64,000 bases of DNA from Albifimbria verrucaria. Lineage: Eukaryota > Ascomycota > Sordariomycetes > Hypocreales > Stachybotryaceae. The notes below the pieces were generated by a model. It was not told the DNA's origin. It saw only the letters and a list, made by a program, of their open reading frames with translations, and did not search any database. Below, in pieces: positions 1-11,420 of this stretch. The stretch's first letter is position 1. Each line of letters opens with the position of its first letter. The DNA is taken from contig JAHREC010000013.1 of the NCBI GenBank assembly GCA_020081605.1, positions 4,526,001 to 4,590,000 of the forward strand, read 5' to 3'. The position numbers were made by a program, and so were the translations under genes.

Positions 1-2541
1 GGGGTCGCGTGGCAGTTCGTCTGACATGAGTGGCTACTACTCCGCCCCAACTTGTCCCATAAAAGACGCCTGGTCCCGATGTCTAAAAGAGTATTGAGAG
101 TGGCACTTAATACATCTTGGTGCTAATGTTTTCGACTCCTTGAGGTCTATATCTGTGTATGGATGAACTTCTGAGGTTACATGGTGTATGCATTGCGTAG
201 CAGTCTCAAACCTGTGACATTCGCTTGTCTAGAGTTCCCGGGCTAAGTCAACAAGTTAATCCAATAGATTAAATCATCTTAACAACCCCATGGCAATAGT
301 TAGGCGGCTACCAAATATTCCCTCGGACAAGCGCACGCAATTGAAGCCTTCATGTCTGGCCAGGCGTTCCAAGTGAGCCCGCAATAATGTCATTACCCCT
401 TTATCAAGGTTTATGGATTGTACTCTATCTTGTCACAGCATTGCATGAATATGATCGACACATCATTCGGTCTCGCCGTCGCCATTTACTTTCCTAGACC
501 CCAAAAGGAAGCTCTGGCGGTATGTTATCACAATTTACAAGGCTCTGCCTCGACCCATCCCAGTCACATTCAACTCATTGGTGAAGGAAGGGGTGATTGA
601 GATGGATGTGGGGACGTGTGTAAGCCGAGCTAAATCGCCTAATCACAAGAGATCATCAGCAAGCCTCATGCAAGAATGTTCTCCAGGATCTTGCCGGCAT
701 GTCCAGTAGACTGCAGCGGATATGAATCACATGAGGGGTCGTAGGATGAGGCCACTTGTGACTTTGATTGGAGCCTATGAGTGGCTCTTTGAAGCGATCT
801 GTTTGATGACTCTTGACAATGCTGTGCGCGAGATAAACGGCACATATGGTCTTCATAGAGATGCTCTCAAAGTCTTTAAGTTATGTTCTCGTTACATAAA
901 CCAAGAGATCGTGTCTTGTATGATCAGGCATATCTATTGACTACAAACTCGATTTGCTTGCAATCGCAAGACTATAATAGGCACATCGGATGGGGCCCAT
1001 CTTGTTGTTATGTTTCAACTTAGACAACATGTTCCACCACGAAGGCAAGTAACCTCGCTGTATCATCAGGGTAGAATCTATTTGAGGGACCGAAATCTGG
1101 GTCAAGGCAGTATCCATTGTCTCCTTCAGCTAGGGCATCCTAGACAGCGATCTTCTGCCACACTTATACACATCTGTTTGGGGCATATCATGTCGCGCTT
1201 GCCGCTTAAGAATACTTCAAGCTCAAGGTCCGTTCCGTCCCGGTCGGACATCCCCGACTCAAGTTCTCAGTCACTGTGGCACCGCTGACTTCAATAGTGT
1301 CAGGTCGCTCGTAGCGCTACTATTAATAAAACCTTTAGCTGTCACGTTCATGTTAGTCCATGGGTCATATGATCATCGCTCGACCATGGAAGACCTATCA
1401 TGCCCTGTCGTGATAACTCATAGCATAAGTCTCCAAGGGCGAATAAGAGAACAGTATGGCGGTAGAGCGATATCATTGGTACGAATCCCGCGATTACGCA
1501 GGGTGTTGATTGGACGTGAACGATTTGCCATCTGCAGTTTTAACCAACAGAATCGAGCGGAAATATAGCCACCACCGCTCGGAGCTTTGCAGGTGATCGT
1601 CCAGATTGGCAGCTGAGCAGCCGTCGCATAACTGGGCCGAAAGCCGGAAGTTCAACATGACTACATTCACGACAGGGGTTACGGATATTATCTGCGATCT
1701 TCACCCCCATCCATATCCCGGAGCTGCTTGATTAGTGTGGTATCAAGTGTACTTCCTACCCTATAGAAAACTAATGAGACGAAGATGCATGATGAATCAC
1801 TTGAGATATCAATCCGTAGATAGAGTTGCAACCATTTTCTCGTATTACCTGCACACATAAGAGCAATATGGAATCAGATCGTTATATACATCTCAAGGTT
1901 CTTTAACGCCTGGCGAAACTGCCCAATGTATATTGAAATCCTTAGTTGGGTCATGGAGTTCATCATTGCCTTTCGAGTTCAACCATTTCCACAGCATGAT
2001 TGTAGCTACTCATTACCAAGGAGAAACAAACAGCTTGGGCACAGGAATTTATTTCACACACCTTGAAGTACTTCCTCAGAAGCTATAAACACCGATACTT
2101 TACTTTACATCACACTTACCATATCTCTTACCGTTTGGTCCATTCCCAGCATCTCGGTGTATCCATAATAGACAACGAGATGCACTAGAGCATGAGTCGT
2201 GACCTTTGCGAGAGCTGTTAAATTAGACATATAGGCAGAACCGTCCACTTGATTGTTAGGTACTGCTGCATGTCAAATTGCAAAAGTGATGTCATGAGAG
2301 ACGACGATATGAACTATTGCAGTGAGTGGATGGATTTGACTTACCTCATACAAAGGAAGCCCAAGGTGCGAGTATGTTGAGTACACGTCTAAAAACGCGT
2401 TCGATAACTGAACTACGTTAGTGGTCGACCGTCTTTGTGCCATCATCTAGTGACTTGCTGGTCGGTTGAAAACTGGTAGCTGTGACGAGAGGCGGCATCC
2501 GCAACTGTAGTTTTTCATTCATTAAATTACCGGTCTATGCT
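1..2541. other. No supported gene
   Basis: Only short open frames without recognisable motifs, several overlapping on both strands. No tRNA, rRNA or intact mobile element was seen. Base composition is more AT-rich than the housekeeping blocks further on. Part of it is presumably the 3' flank of the nudF gene. Confidence 0.5.
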
Positions 2542-4015
2542 CTAGTTCGCGAATATCCTCACAGTAGTGTCCATACTACCTGTCGCAATAACACAGCGGA
2601 TTTGGCTGTTTGACGGATTAGTTGCTTTCGCGTCTCCAGCGTCTCCGTTGGCTCCTCCTCCATTAGCTGCAGTGCCGTCCCGACTGGTGGATGGCGCCCA
2701 TCTCAGACAGGTTATGAACTGCTCATGCGCGTCTTCTAGCACCTTGACGCACTTCCCTTGTTGACTCAAGTCCCAGCAGCGCAGCGTCTTGTCATCTGCG
2801 ACTGACAAGAGGAATTTTCCACCAGGATGAAAAGCGATGGCGCTTACCCAATTATCGTGACCGATCAAGGTGCCGAGGCAGTTGCCGCGGGCATCCCATA
2901 TCTTGATGGTTTTGTCACGGGAACCGCTCGCCATGAACTCTGCCGTGTTAGTTGGTGGAGGTGGTGTTTTTAGGCCGGCCCATTCAGCAAGATGTTTGTA
3001 AGAAGCCGGGGTGCTATGGCGCAACACGATATCACATTCTCGTGTCCGATCAATGTTAAGGTGTTCTCTGGTTGTGATAGGCCTATATCCCACAAGCGGA
3101 TCGTTCGATCATTACCCGTGGATAAGAGATATCGACCATCGATAGCGGGATATACATCGCGTACCCAACCGCTGTGGGCTCGTAATGTATGCAAACAGTA
3201 ACCGGTCGCAGCATCCCATATTCTCAAGGTTTGGTCTCCACTCGCACTGACGAGCAGTGTGCCGGAAGGTATAAACCGAACGGTATTGACTCCATGATCA
3301 TGCCCCTGTAATGTGCGGACGTTTTTATAACCATCCGCAGGATCCCACAGTTTGATTGTAAGATCAGAACTGCAGGAGGCGAGCAAGATATTCCCCCTCG
3401 GTCCACCAAAATCGACGTCTCGGACAGACTGCGTATGAGCCTTGATGGTTCGTTCCAGCTCGCCAAACTCCCAGTCCCAAATCTTTATATTGCAGTCCTC
3501 TGACCCTGACGCCAGGGAGGAAAATATCGGGTGAAAGGCGATGCAATTGACAGTGTTGCGGTGTGATTCGAGCGAAAATCGAGGCGGGGATCTGGGAAGC
3601 CATGCCGCTGGGTCCTGGTTGCGTTTGGAAAGAAATGCAGGCGACGCATTGTCAAGTTCAGATTGCATTGCTGCACATCGTGTCTCGAGTTCCATAATCT
3701 GGGAATTATCGGTCAAAGGCTGGCGTCAAAGTGAGCGAAGAATGACTATCCAACCTTTTTCTGCAGTCTGACAACGCTGGTCCATTTCTTCTCCAAAAGA
3801 GTCTCGTATTTCTTCGCTGTGTCGGCATCAAAGGCTCCTTCTCCCCAAGCAAGGTCCTCTCTCAAGGCCGCGGCAGCGTTGGAAAGCCCACTTGCCGTGA
3901 GATAGGCAATTATCGATTTATGCCTAGGAGGTTAAGGTTAATCAGGAGAGTGGCAGCTTTCCCTTGGGGTAGCTTACAGCTCCTCGGCTTGCCGACCAGA
4001 CAAGATGCGACTCAT
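2542..4015 (-). CDS. nudF: Nuclear distribution protein NudF/PAC1 (LIS1 homologue)
   Basis: LIS1-family regulator of cytoplasmic dynein, needed for nuclear migration along microtubules. Three exons: 4015-3978, 3923-3755 and 3698-2542. The N-terminus [13 protein letters not shown] continues across intron 1 into a LisH-type dimerisation segment, then a short coiled coil ([11 protein letters not shown], about residue 65-90), then WD40 repeats from about residue 110 to the end, with [44 protein letters not shown] and [10 protein letters not shown] as blade signatures. The total is 454 residues, typical for the family. The frame breaks once at the G-run 3008-3011 (CCCC on the coding strand). One extra C joins the two halves in a repeat linker and makes the total a multiple of three, so I treat it as a sequence error. 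Paralogues of the WD40 superfamily are excluded by the LisH start. Confidence 0.93.
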
Positions 4016-7000
4016 CGCAAGGATTAAGCCCCGCGCGCCAGCACGAGGACAAGGGAATAGAATGATCGAGCGAAAATGTGCCCAGTAGTAGAAGATGTCG
4101 TGTGCAAAGGGTTTGTCCTTGTAATGTCGGTATCGGACCTTGATGAGGAAGCTAAGACGGCGCGCTCGTTATGGACGAAATTAAGCGCAGGGGGACAGGC
4201 TAGGCTTCATTCTTCATAACCAACAAAAGTAAAGAAAATTCGTTCATTATCGTCAGTATCATTGGCAAGGGTATATCGTTTGATGGAATGCTTCATAGGA
4301 AACAAACCGTTTGCCAGACAACTTGATACCTGAGGGCCACGTGATACGGATCATTCCCGGCCGCGATGAATTGATTATGACATAATCAGGTACAGAGACC
4401 AGCTTGAATGCCTAGGTGGATACCTACCTCCTAGCTGTTGGGTACCTACCTCTAAACAGAGCTATCCTAGGCTAGCGTCTACTGTAGCACGCCGAAGTCA
4501 ATACCGACCTACCAGGTAGGTACTGAGCTACACAAGTTTCTAAGGTTACCTACCCCTTAAACACATTCTTTGCATTAACACTCTAGACAATGCTCATACT
4601 TGAATGAATCACAAATGTATCAGGTGGAAGGAAAGTGAGGACTAGGTAATGATAGCAATGTGACACTGTAACTGCAAGGAGCAACACCGAGACCTGGATT
4701 CGCATTATGTAGCCCACTGCCACCAGGAGTCATTCACATGATGGGGCAGCCTATGCCACCCATCATCAACTCGTAATTCAGGGCGGCTCACTCGAAACTA
4801 TGGAGCCAGGAAAATTGTTTATGTATAACATGTGCCTTCGAAGCATGTAGAGCCAGGATGGAATAGAAGCACTCAGAAACCTGATCAAATGTATAAATAA
4901 CTGAACAATCTTGATTCAAGTGTGCGCATGGAAATTATTTGGCATAATTTAGGGATAAATAAACTGAACATATTGAGAAACTGTTCTGAGACTTTGTAGT
5001 AAGTAGTACTATAGTTTTTCGTAAACTGGATGAGGAGTGTATCCTGTAGGCAGGTTGTAGGTAGACTGATTCATCGATTTCGTGCGATACGACCATACTA
5101 GGCTCAAATTATGCAGATGGCTCCGTGATTCTCCTACTTTGGCTTGAGGGCATCTTCTTCCTACATGGCCTTGGACCAGTGGCACATCGGAGAGATCTTG
5201 GGGACCATATTGGAGGAGTTCGAAGCAGGCGTCGAGTGGGACCGATCCGGGGTTTGCTGTGGGGCTGTCTCCGGAGACTTGAAGACTATGTGACTGGCGT
5301 ATCGGGTTGTGAGCTTTGATGGGGTGTGGTAATGGAGAACTCTCATTGAAAGTAACTGAATGGAATCATCGTTCTAGTGATAAACATTTCTTAATCAACA
5401 GCAATGCGCACTGATCTCCTATCCTCACAAGTGACGATGTGATGCCTCTATGGACTGAAGGTAAGCTCGGCTCTGCAGCATGGGCCCTATATGTGACCAA
5501 TAAGTCATATGTACGAAGGAAATTCTCATCATGGGTCTTTGTAAGAAAAGCACAGTTTTAGACGATAATTCACTCGACTATATGTGAAAACAATTTCAGG
5601 ATAGAACATGAAATAAGATATCACCTACTTACATCACCAAGCTTGGCAATCACCCCAACCCGACTTTGACGCGCACCCTTAGAGCTTGATTGTCAACTTC
5701 AGTGATGACTCATTTACTTGGAAAAGATGGCTATACCGTTAAGCGGAAGAGGCTTCTTGCTGTGTGATCAAACTTGAAGCACATAAGTGATCTGAGGTCG
5801 ATCGCTGGTGATGGGAGCTCAGTCGGAATGGTGACAATGCATTTTCCTCCTCCGTACTTTTGTTTTTGTCTTCGCCTTTTGTTGTATTACCTAGCAAGCT
5901 CTTCCTACACTCGGTTTTGTTTCGAGATGAAACATGCAGTAGCATCAGTAGTCACAGCAAGGGCGGTTCATTCATATCACGTTACGTTCATATCGGAAGC
6001 TAGGACCAAACTTGGGAATAGGGATCGAGCTATTGTATCTGAACTGGTTGGGAACATGAAAGGTATTAGTCACTGATGGTTGGGAACGTGCGTTTTGTGG
6101 AGACGAGGTGATCCGACCCCATGGGGATGGTAAGATCTTATTCTGATGGTGGTTATGGCCGAGCCTCGGCAAGTCGAGGTGTGAGATAGCCTTTGCTTCA
6201 AGATTAGATTCTTGAGATTGGAATTTTCTAACATGGTTTTCAAATTTTCCATAATAATGGAGCCTGAATCGGCGATGGAAAACAAAGGTATTACCTGGCT
6301 AAATGTAGGTATGTCTATTACATCACACTCATGGCTTAGAGATATGAGGATCAGTTGACAGGAATCGTGAAAATTCATCGGTAATACTCGGTAGTAAGAT
6401 GCGAGTGCATTACTCTAGACGGGGTGTGTCAAAGGCTTGTGACAGGCTTAGCGGCACAGAGCTGGTCATACTGTCACAGTAAGGCATGCCAATGTCGCTA
6501 CTTGATAGCGAATCAGAGTGACTACAGCCGGCTCGCCACCCGGCCTTGATTTTCCTCGGGACCTCCATGGCAAGTTAACGTTGCTTGCTAGACACGGCCA
6601 TGGCAATCCCGCAATGTCGCATTTTTTTTTAAGATTTCGATCCCTTACAGAGGGGCGATGTGACGGATCTGCACCTCAACGTGATGCTTGGGTCATAGAC
6701 ATGCGACGAAGTAAAGCCAACTTTCCCGCGAGCCTGACAAATTTAAATTACTGGGGGTGTATGAGGGACTTGGCAGTCATAGATCATGGAGGAAGCCGGA
6801 TGTTACGGGCGCACGTTCATATGCAAGCAGGCGAGAGAGATGAATGTCATGTATGAGGCATAATGCAGTAGTAAGATTGAACTGGGGTATCTCATAACTA
6901 ACTAATAGATCCATCATTAAGCATCATCCAAGGATGCATCATAAAAGAAATGCAAGGCTTGGAGGTAAAAGCATGGCCACCATGTCCAAAAGAAAAGGGT

Positions 7001-8145
7001 ATATCGATCGCTCGAGGTTCGCTAAATGGCGGGCATTGAAGCCCCGAAACACCCCATAAAATCATCATTTCCTCGCAGGAATAGCTCCGTATCAAATAGA
7101 GCACGAGGGATAAAAAACCAAGGATGGGAATAAAGAACTCCTCGGCCATGCGTCGCTTGCTTGATCCGTAAAAAATGAATTCCAAGATAAAATAAAATAA
7201 AAGCCCAAGCACTAAAAGGGAATCATCCGGAATCAGGAGCCCAGTTGAGCTAAGACTCGGATAATACAGAAGGGAAAAATAAATAAATAAATAAAAATAA
7301 GAAAGAGGTGTGCAAAGGTAGAAAATCGTGACTCAGTGTGAACCACAAAGCGGCGGTGACACGGAGTCAGAAGCCGACAGTCGGACTTCTCTCCCTTGTT
7401 CCCCGCGCTAATACCCCAGAAATGAGGCCGAACAGAGTCATGGAGGCCAAGCCACAGAATCACCATCCCGAGCGCCATGAAATGTGAACCCGACGGGCCC
7501 CGACAGGTTTCACGGCTCGGTTACCCTTTAGTCCTCGGTAGTTGGGGAGGAAGCGTCATCGGAGGCCATTTTGGAGAAGGCTGGCCGAAGCCGGTTTTTT
7601 GGGGGCGGCGACCTTGGTTGTGCGGCTCAGCCATTGTTTTGGCTGTGTTGACTGATGCCTGCCTGCTGGTTGCGTTGGGGGCGGGTGTGTTCAGGCTCGG
7701 CTTCCGGGCCTATCACGGGCAAGGTGCCATGGGGCGTCACCCTCCCTTGGGGCGACACAAGAAAGAGGCTTTCTCGCCTGTGACTGCGCGGAGGAATGGC
7801 ACACAGAGCGAGCTGAGGTGAGTGGCTTTGTTTTCCTGTTTGCAGTCGTCGCTGACGTGTGCCGACCAACTGCGGTTTTTCCGCCATGCCGTGTGCTCGG
7901 CATCATCGAGCGGCGAGTGGGTGATGCATTCCGGTATGTTTTCCCAAGCGGTGCGCCGTGTTAGTGGGTGTTATCATGACTCTTGGTGTATGGTGTGGGG
8001 TGTGGAGGTATCATGTGGGGTGCGAGATCATGCGGGCCAGTCACCGCTCGTCTAAGTGCGGTGTAGCTCAGCAGGTAGCTATCGCGATACCGGTGTTGTG
8101 GTTGTTGTTGATGATAGATGCGGACAAGAGAAAGTGTGCAAATCT
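4016..8145. other. Intergenic, no supported gene
   Basis: About 4.1 kb with only short frames. 4400-4560 is rich in TACCTACC/GGTAGGTA motifs. 7180-7300 is A/T-rich. The part just upstream of 8146 is probably the 3' flank of the minus-strand gene ending there. Confidence 0.45.
4507..4521. repeat. 15-bp inverted repeat ACCTACC-A-GGTAGGT
   Basis: Perfect 7-bp arms around a single A. It sits in a patch (about 4410-4560) where TACCTACC occurs several times. It could be a binding site or a simple intergenic repeat motif; the sequence does not decide. Confidence 0.6.
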
Positions 8146-8615
8146 TCACTCTCCGTTCTCCTGGATGGGTGTCATGGAGCTGAGCTTGCTCTTGGGACTC
8201 TTCTTAGGGCTGCCGCGGCGCTGCTGCTTCTTCATCATGGCCTGCTGGCGGCGACGCTCCTTCTCGGTGACCATCTGGCGCATGAACTCGCGCTGCATCG
8301 CGGCCCGGTGGCGCTCGGCGTCCATGAGCTCGACGTCCTGGGTGATGTGGGCCGGTGACTCGATGAAGCCCGGCGATGCGCTGCCAGAGCTGGACACGCT
8401 GTGGGCGTCGTCCTCGAAGGGATCGGAGAGGAAGAGGTCGTCGTCGGAGAGGAATGAGGTGGCGCGCTCCTGGTGGTCGCTGTCGGACAGAGATGAGCGG
8501 CGCGGCCACGAGGAAAAGCGCAGGTTGCGTCATGCTGGCGCAGGTTGCTGGGGGTGATGTCCATGGGCGCCGAGAGGACGCTCATGGAGCTGTAGGACCC
8601 GTAGGACCCGTACAT
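8146..8615 (-). CDS. Small conserved-looking serine-rich protein of unknown function
   Basis: Intronless frame of about 156 residues beginning MYGSYGSYSSMSVLSAPMD. The middle is serine/aspartate-rich (SSLSDSDHQERATSFLSDDD). The C-terminal third is a charged helix rich in Glu, Arg, Gln and Met (DAERHRAAMQREFMRQMVTEK), followed by a basic Lys/Ser/Pro tail that ends IQENGE. No enzymatic domain, signal peptide or membrane segment is visible. It could be a nuclear or regulatory protein, but that is a guess. The frame breaks once near 8525-8530, where GACGC-AACC appears to lack one C. Adding it joins the halves and gives 157 codons. The break lies beside a short direct repeat (CAACCTGCGC twice, 20 bp apart). 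The upstream flank is unusually long and gene-free. Confidence 0.7.
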
Positions 8616-9400
8616 GGTTATTGCTTTGGAAGTATGTGTGAGTGTTCGTGAAAGTGTGCAGATATTACTGCTTCGATGCTTTATCGAAAGGGCCCAGGGC
8701 AGATGACGGAGAGATGCGTCCTGGGGAAAACCTGGGGTGGCCCGGTCCTTTATCTGACGATGTTTAAGTGCTCGGGTATTTCAGGTGGACGTGCAAAAGC
8801 CTCGGCCGTTGTCCGTCCGTATGTATTCGGAATCCGTGCGCCCGGGTGGGTGTGTGACTGGGTATCCGACGCGGATAAAATGGGTGGGGAGAGTCAGATA
8901 TAGCGCGTGGAGGCCCAGGAGTCAGGATGATGGTGGTCCTTTTTAGCGGAGGATGAGTGAGCGGATTGCTTGGTAGGCAGGGCGGGCCGATGCTGGGTGG
9001 AGGAGGTGTCCTGTATATAAGTTGTCGTCGAGGGAGGTTGTAGGAGGCGGTGGATAAGAGAAATCAGATAACTGATTGTTGTGTGTCGAGGACAAGGGAG
9101 AAGAGGAACCAGAAGCAAATACAAGCAAGGGATATATGAGGATGGGTTTGCTGAAAAGGCGTGTTGTCGCGACACAGGCAACAAGGGAGATATAAGTAAA
9201 TCAGGCAGGGTCGGTTCTTATTGCCATTCCCTGCAAATACATGACAGCGCGAGGTGGTTAGTATGAATCATCCGTACAATCAAGGCGTAGGAAAGGGGGC
9301 GTGTAAATCGAGGAGCCTTATGGAGGTCCAGGTGTCCAAGATGGATGACACATGCACCGGGCGCGCGCACGCATTCTTCTGACTCTCTCCTCCATATCAG

Positions 9401-9431
9401 TCAATCAATCCAGCAATCAATCAATCAATCA
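9401..9431. repeat. TCAA microsatellite
   Basis: Interrupted (TCAA)n: tcaatcaatc, a CAGCAATCAA interruption, then tcaatcaatc. It is noncoding. Confidence 0.8.
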
Positions 9432-9991
9432 CTCGCCACACCCCTCCCTCCCCTTCTCCGTGTCCCTCCCTTCCCTCTTCCCCCACGCTCGCCGCCTAGC
9501 CAGAGTGTGTGGACGGACCAGAGTAGTGCTGGAAAGGCGGTGTTCTGACCGCCTCCTTTAACCATCCACGCTGAGAAAACGGCCTGGGCGGTGTGATCTT
9601 GCCTGTCGCGCACACCACCACACCCTTTTCTGCCCTGGCTCCGTCTGGTACTGGCTTGTGAAGATACGGGTATGCTTCTTCTTATCCGGCTTCCACGGGT
9701 ACATGCTTCCGCCGGGTGAGCGTTCATCCTAGCCTAGTGCCGCCGAGGGTAAGGGATATGGGGGACGCGACCGGTAAACCAGGTTGTCGTTCCCCGAACT
9801 ATTATCTAGCCAGCCAGCCCATGTCCCGCGGGAGCGCCGCGGGTTGTCGACGCCCGAGCAAATAAATCCAAAGCCAACGTCTGTAATATTGGCAAGCACA
9901 TTGCAAACTGGCAGTAAGCGCAACGCGAAGGGAGCCTGGTGACGGGGATGGGTGGGTGACCGCAGCGGGATGGCATGGCACAGTACCGTAT

Positions 9992-10013
9992 GGGGAGGAT
10001 GGGATGGGATGGG
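9992..10013 (+). other. Predicted G-quadruplex motif
   Basis: Four G-tracts (GGGG, GGG, GGG, GGG) separated by loops of 5, 2 and 2 bases satisfy the usual G3+N1-7 rule. It is made by repeats of GGGAT. It lies in the long gene-free region. Confidence 0.6.
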
Positions 10014-11117
10014 ATGAAACGGAATGCTCACCGCCCCCAAAAGACGAAACCGAAATGCCATTGCCTATAGTTGGCATTTGGCTCTCTACTAGGCAATGTG
10101 TACCAAAAGAGGCAGAATGATTTGGATGGGGTGGCCTCAGAGGCGTGTGGGATGGGCCAACTGAAGGGGTGGCGTGTAAGGGAAATTCCCATTACCGTCT
10201 TTTTGTCCCTGCTTTGCCTGCCTCGTCCAAAGACTAAGCAAGCAAGCAGGCAGGAATACCGAAATCGCATCCCAGTTTGCTTCGTCACAACTCCGTCGGT
10301 CGGTTGGGCGGCAACGGGAACACCGGGCTTGTTTGATAATTGAGAGAAATAAAAGTTTTCAATATTGTAACATGCGATGCAGTTTTCCCATTTCTCATTC
10401 AGCTTTTGCTTTTCTTCTTCACCCCTCGTTTGCTTGCTGCAAGCCCCGATTAATGTAGGTCATGCAAACAAGCAAGCAGGTTTGCTCTGGAGAAATGCTT
10501 AATAGCGCCTCGGGTTCACCTCCGGATGCAGGGAGGTATGAAAATTTTCCTCGATCCTGCTAGTATTCAGATCTGCCATGGAGGAGACAACGTGACAGAT
10601 CGGTTTCTTCATTCTGCCTTTTCTGGGGAGGGAAAACAAGGGAGAAAAGAGACAAGAAAGATCTATCACATTGCAGCCACCAGATCAGGTACTCGAATAC
10701 ACGTTCAGTAGAGTAGGTAGTTTTCAATCAAAGTAACAGGGAATAGAGAAGAGAAAAGAAAAGAAATCAATAAAAATGAGGAGACCTGAAGAAGGGCTGC
10801 GCTGCTGCTGAAACGGGCCGCTCAGCTGCGACCGATTCGATTTTTCTTTTACCTGCGCAACCATCGCTTGCTGCGACTTTTCCGGTGATGTATCGCGTAT
10901 CGTGCTGGGGACGGACGAAACGCTACGGATACAGGCAGGCATGATGAATCAGTGGATACGTTATGGCGTTTGCTTCTTGACCCAGAGGTTTAGGCACATG
11001 GGGAGGGTGAATAAGGTGCCCATGCGCTGTACAGGCCACTATTGGGCCGTGGTGCAAGGTGTCAGTCAATGTGCGGGCCAGCTCATTGCCAACAGAGCAG
11101 ACAGCGCAGCGCAGCGT

Positions 11118-11138
11118 AGCACAGCACTGTGCTGTGCT
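11118..11138. repeat. 21-bp perfect inverted repeat
   Basis: AGCACAGCAC-T-GTGCTGTGCT has 10-bp arms around one base. It follows a run of GCAGC repeats. It could extrude as a small cruciform or bind a dimeric factor. Confidence 0.7.
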
Positions 11139-11391
11139 GTAGCCCAGGCCGCGGTGATGCCCATGCCCATGCTGATGCCTTGACCATGGTGTAGAAGGCT
11201 GTTGTTTCATCTGATTCTATACTGTACGGCAGTCTGCCGGTTTGCCTGCCCTGACCGTCCAGGCAAGGCATCAATCGAGACAATCAGGAGCGGTTCCGGT
11301 CTTCGGTGTCGTAGTGTCGGTCTGCTTGCCTGCCCTGTTCTGCCTCATTATCGGGCGGTCAAAGCAAACGGAAGGTTCACGGGGTAAAGCT

Positions 11392-11420
11392 CAGCCCAGC
11401 CCAGCCAGCCCAGCCAGCCC
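11392..11420. repeat. CAGCC simple repeat
   Basis: CAGCC/CAGCCAGCC units in tandem, in noncoding DNA. Confidence 0.75.

Noticed and set aside
1010..1290. Minus-strand relic with DPDFGPSNRFYPDDTARLLAF, possibly a fragment of a recombinase-like fungal element
   Set aside because: Frames are short and interrupted, and I could not match it to any family with confidence.
8060..8110. tRNA-like A box (TAGCTCAGCAGG) followed by a D-arm-like stretch
   Set aside because: No B box, T arm or acceptor pairing downstream; a chance match.
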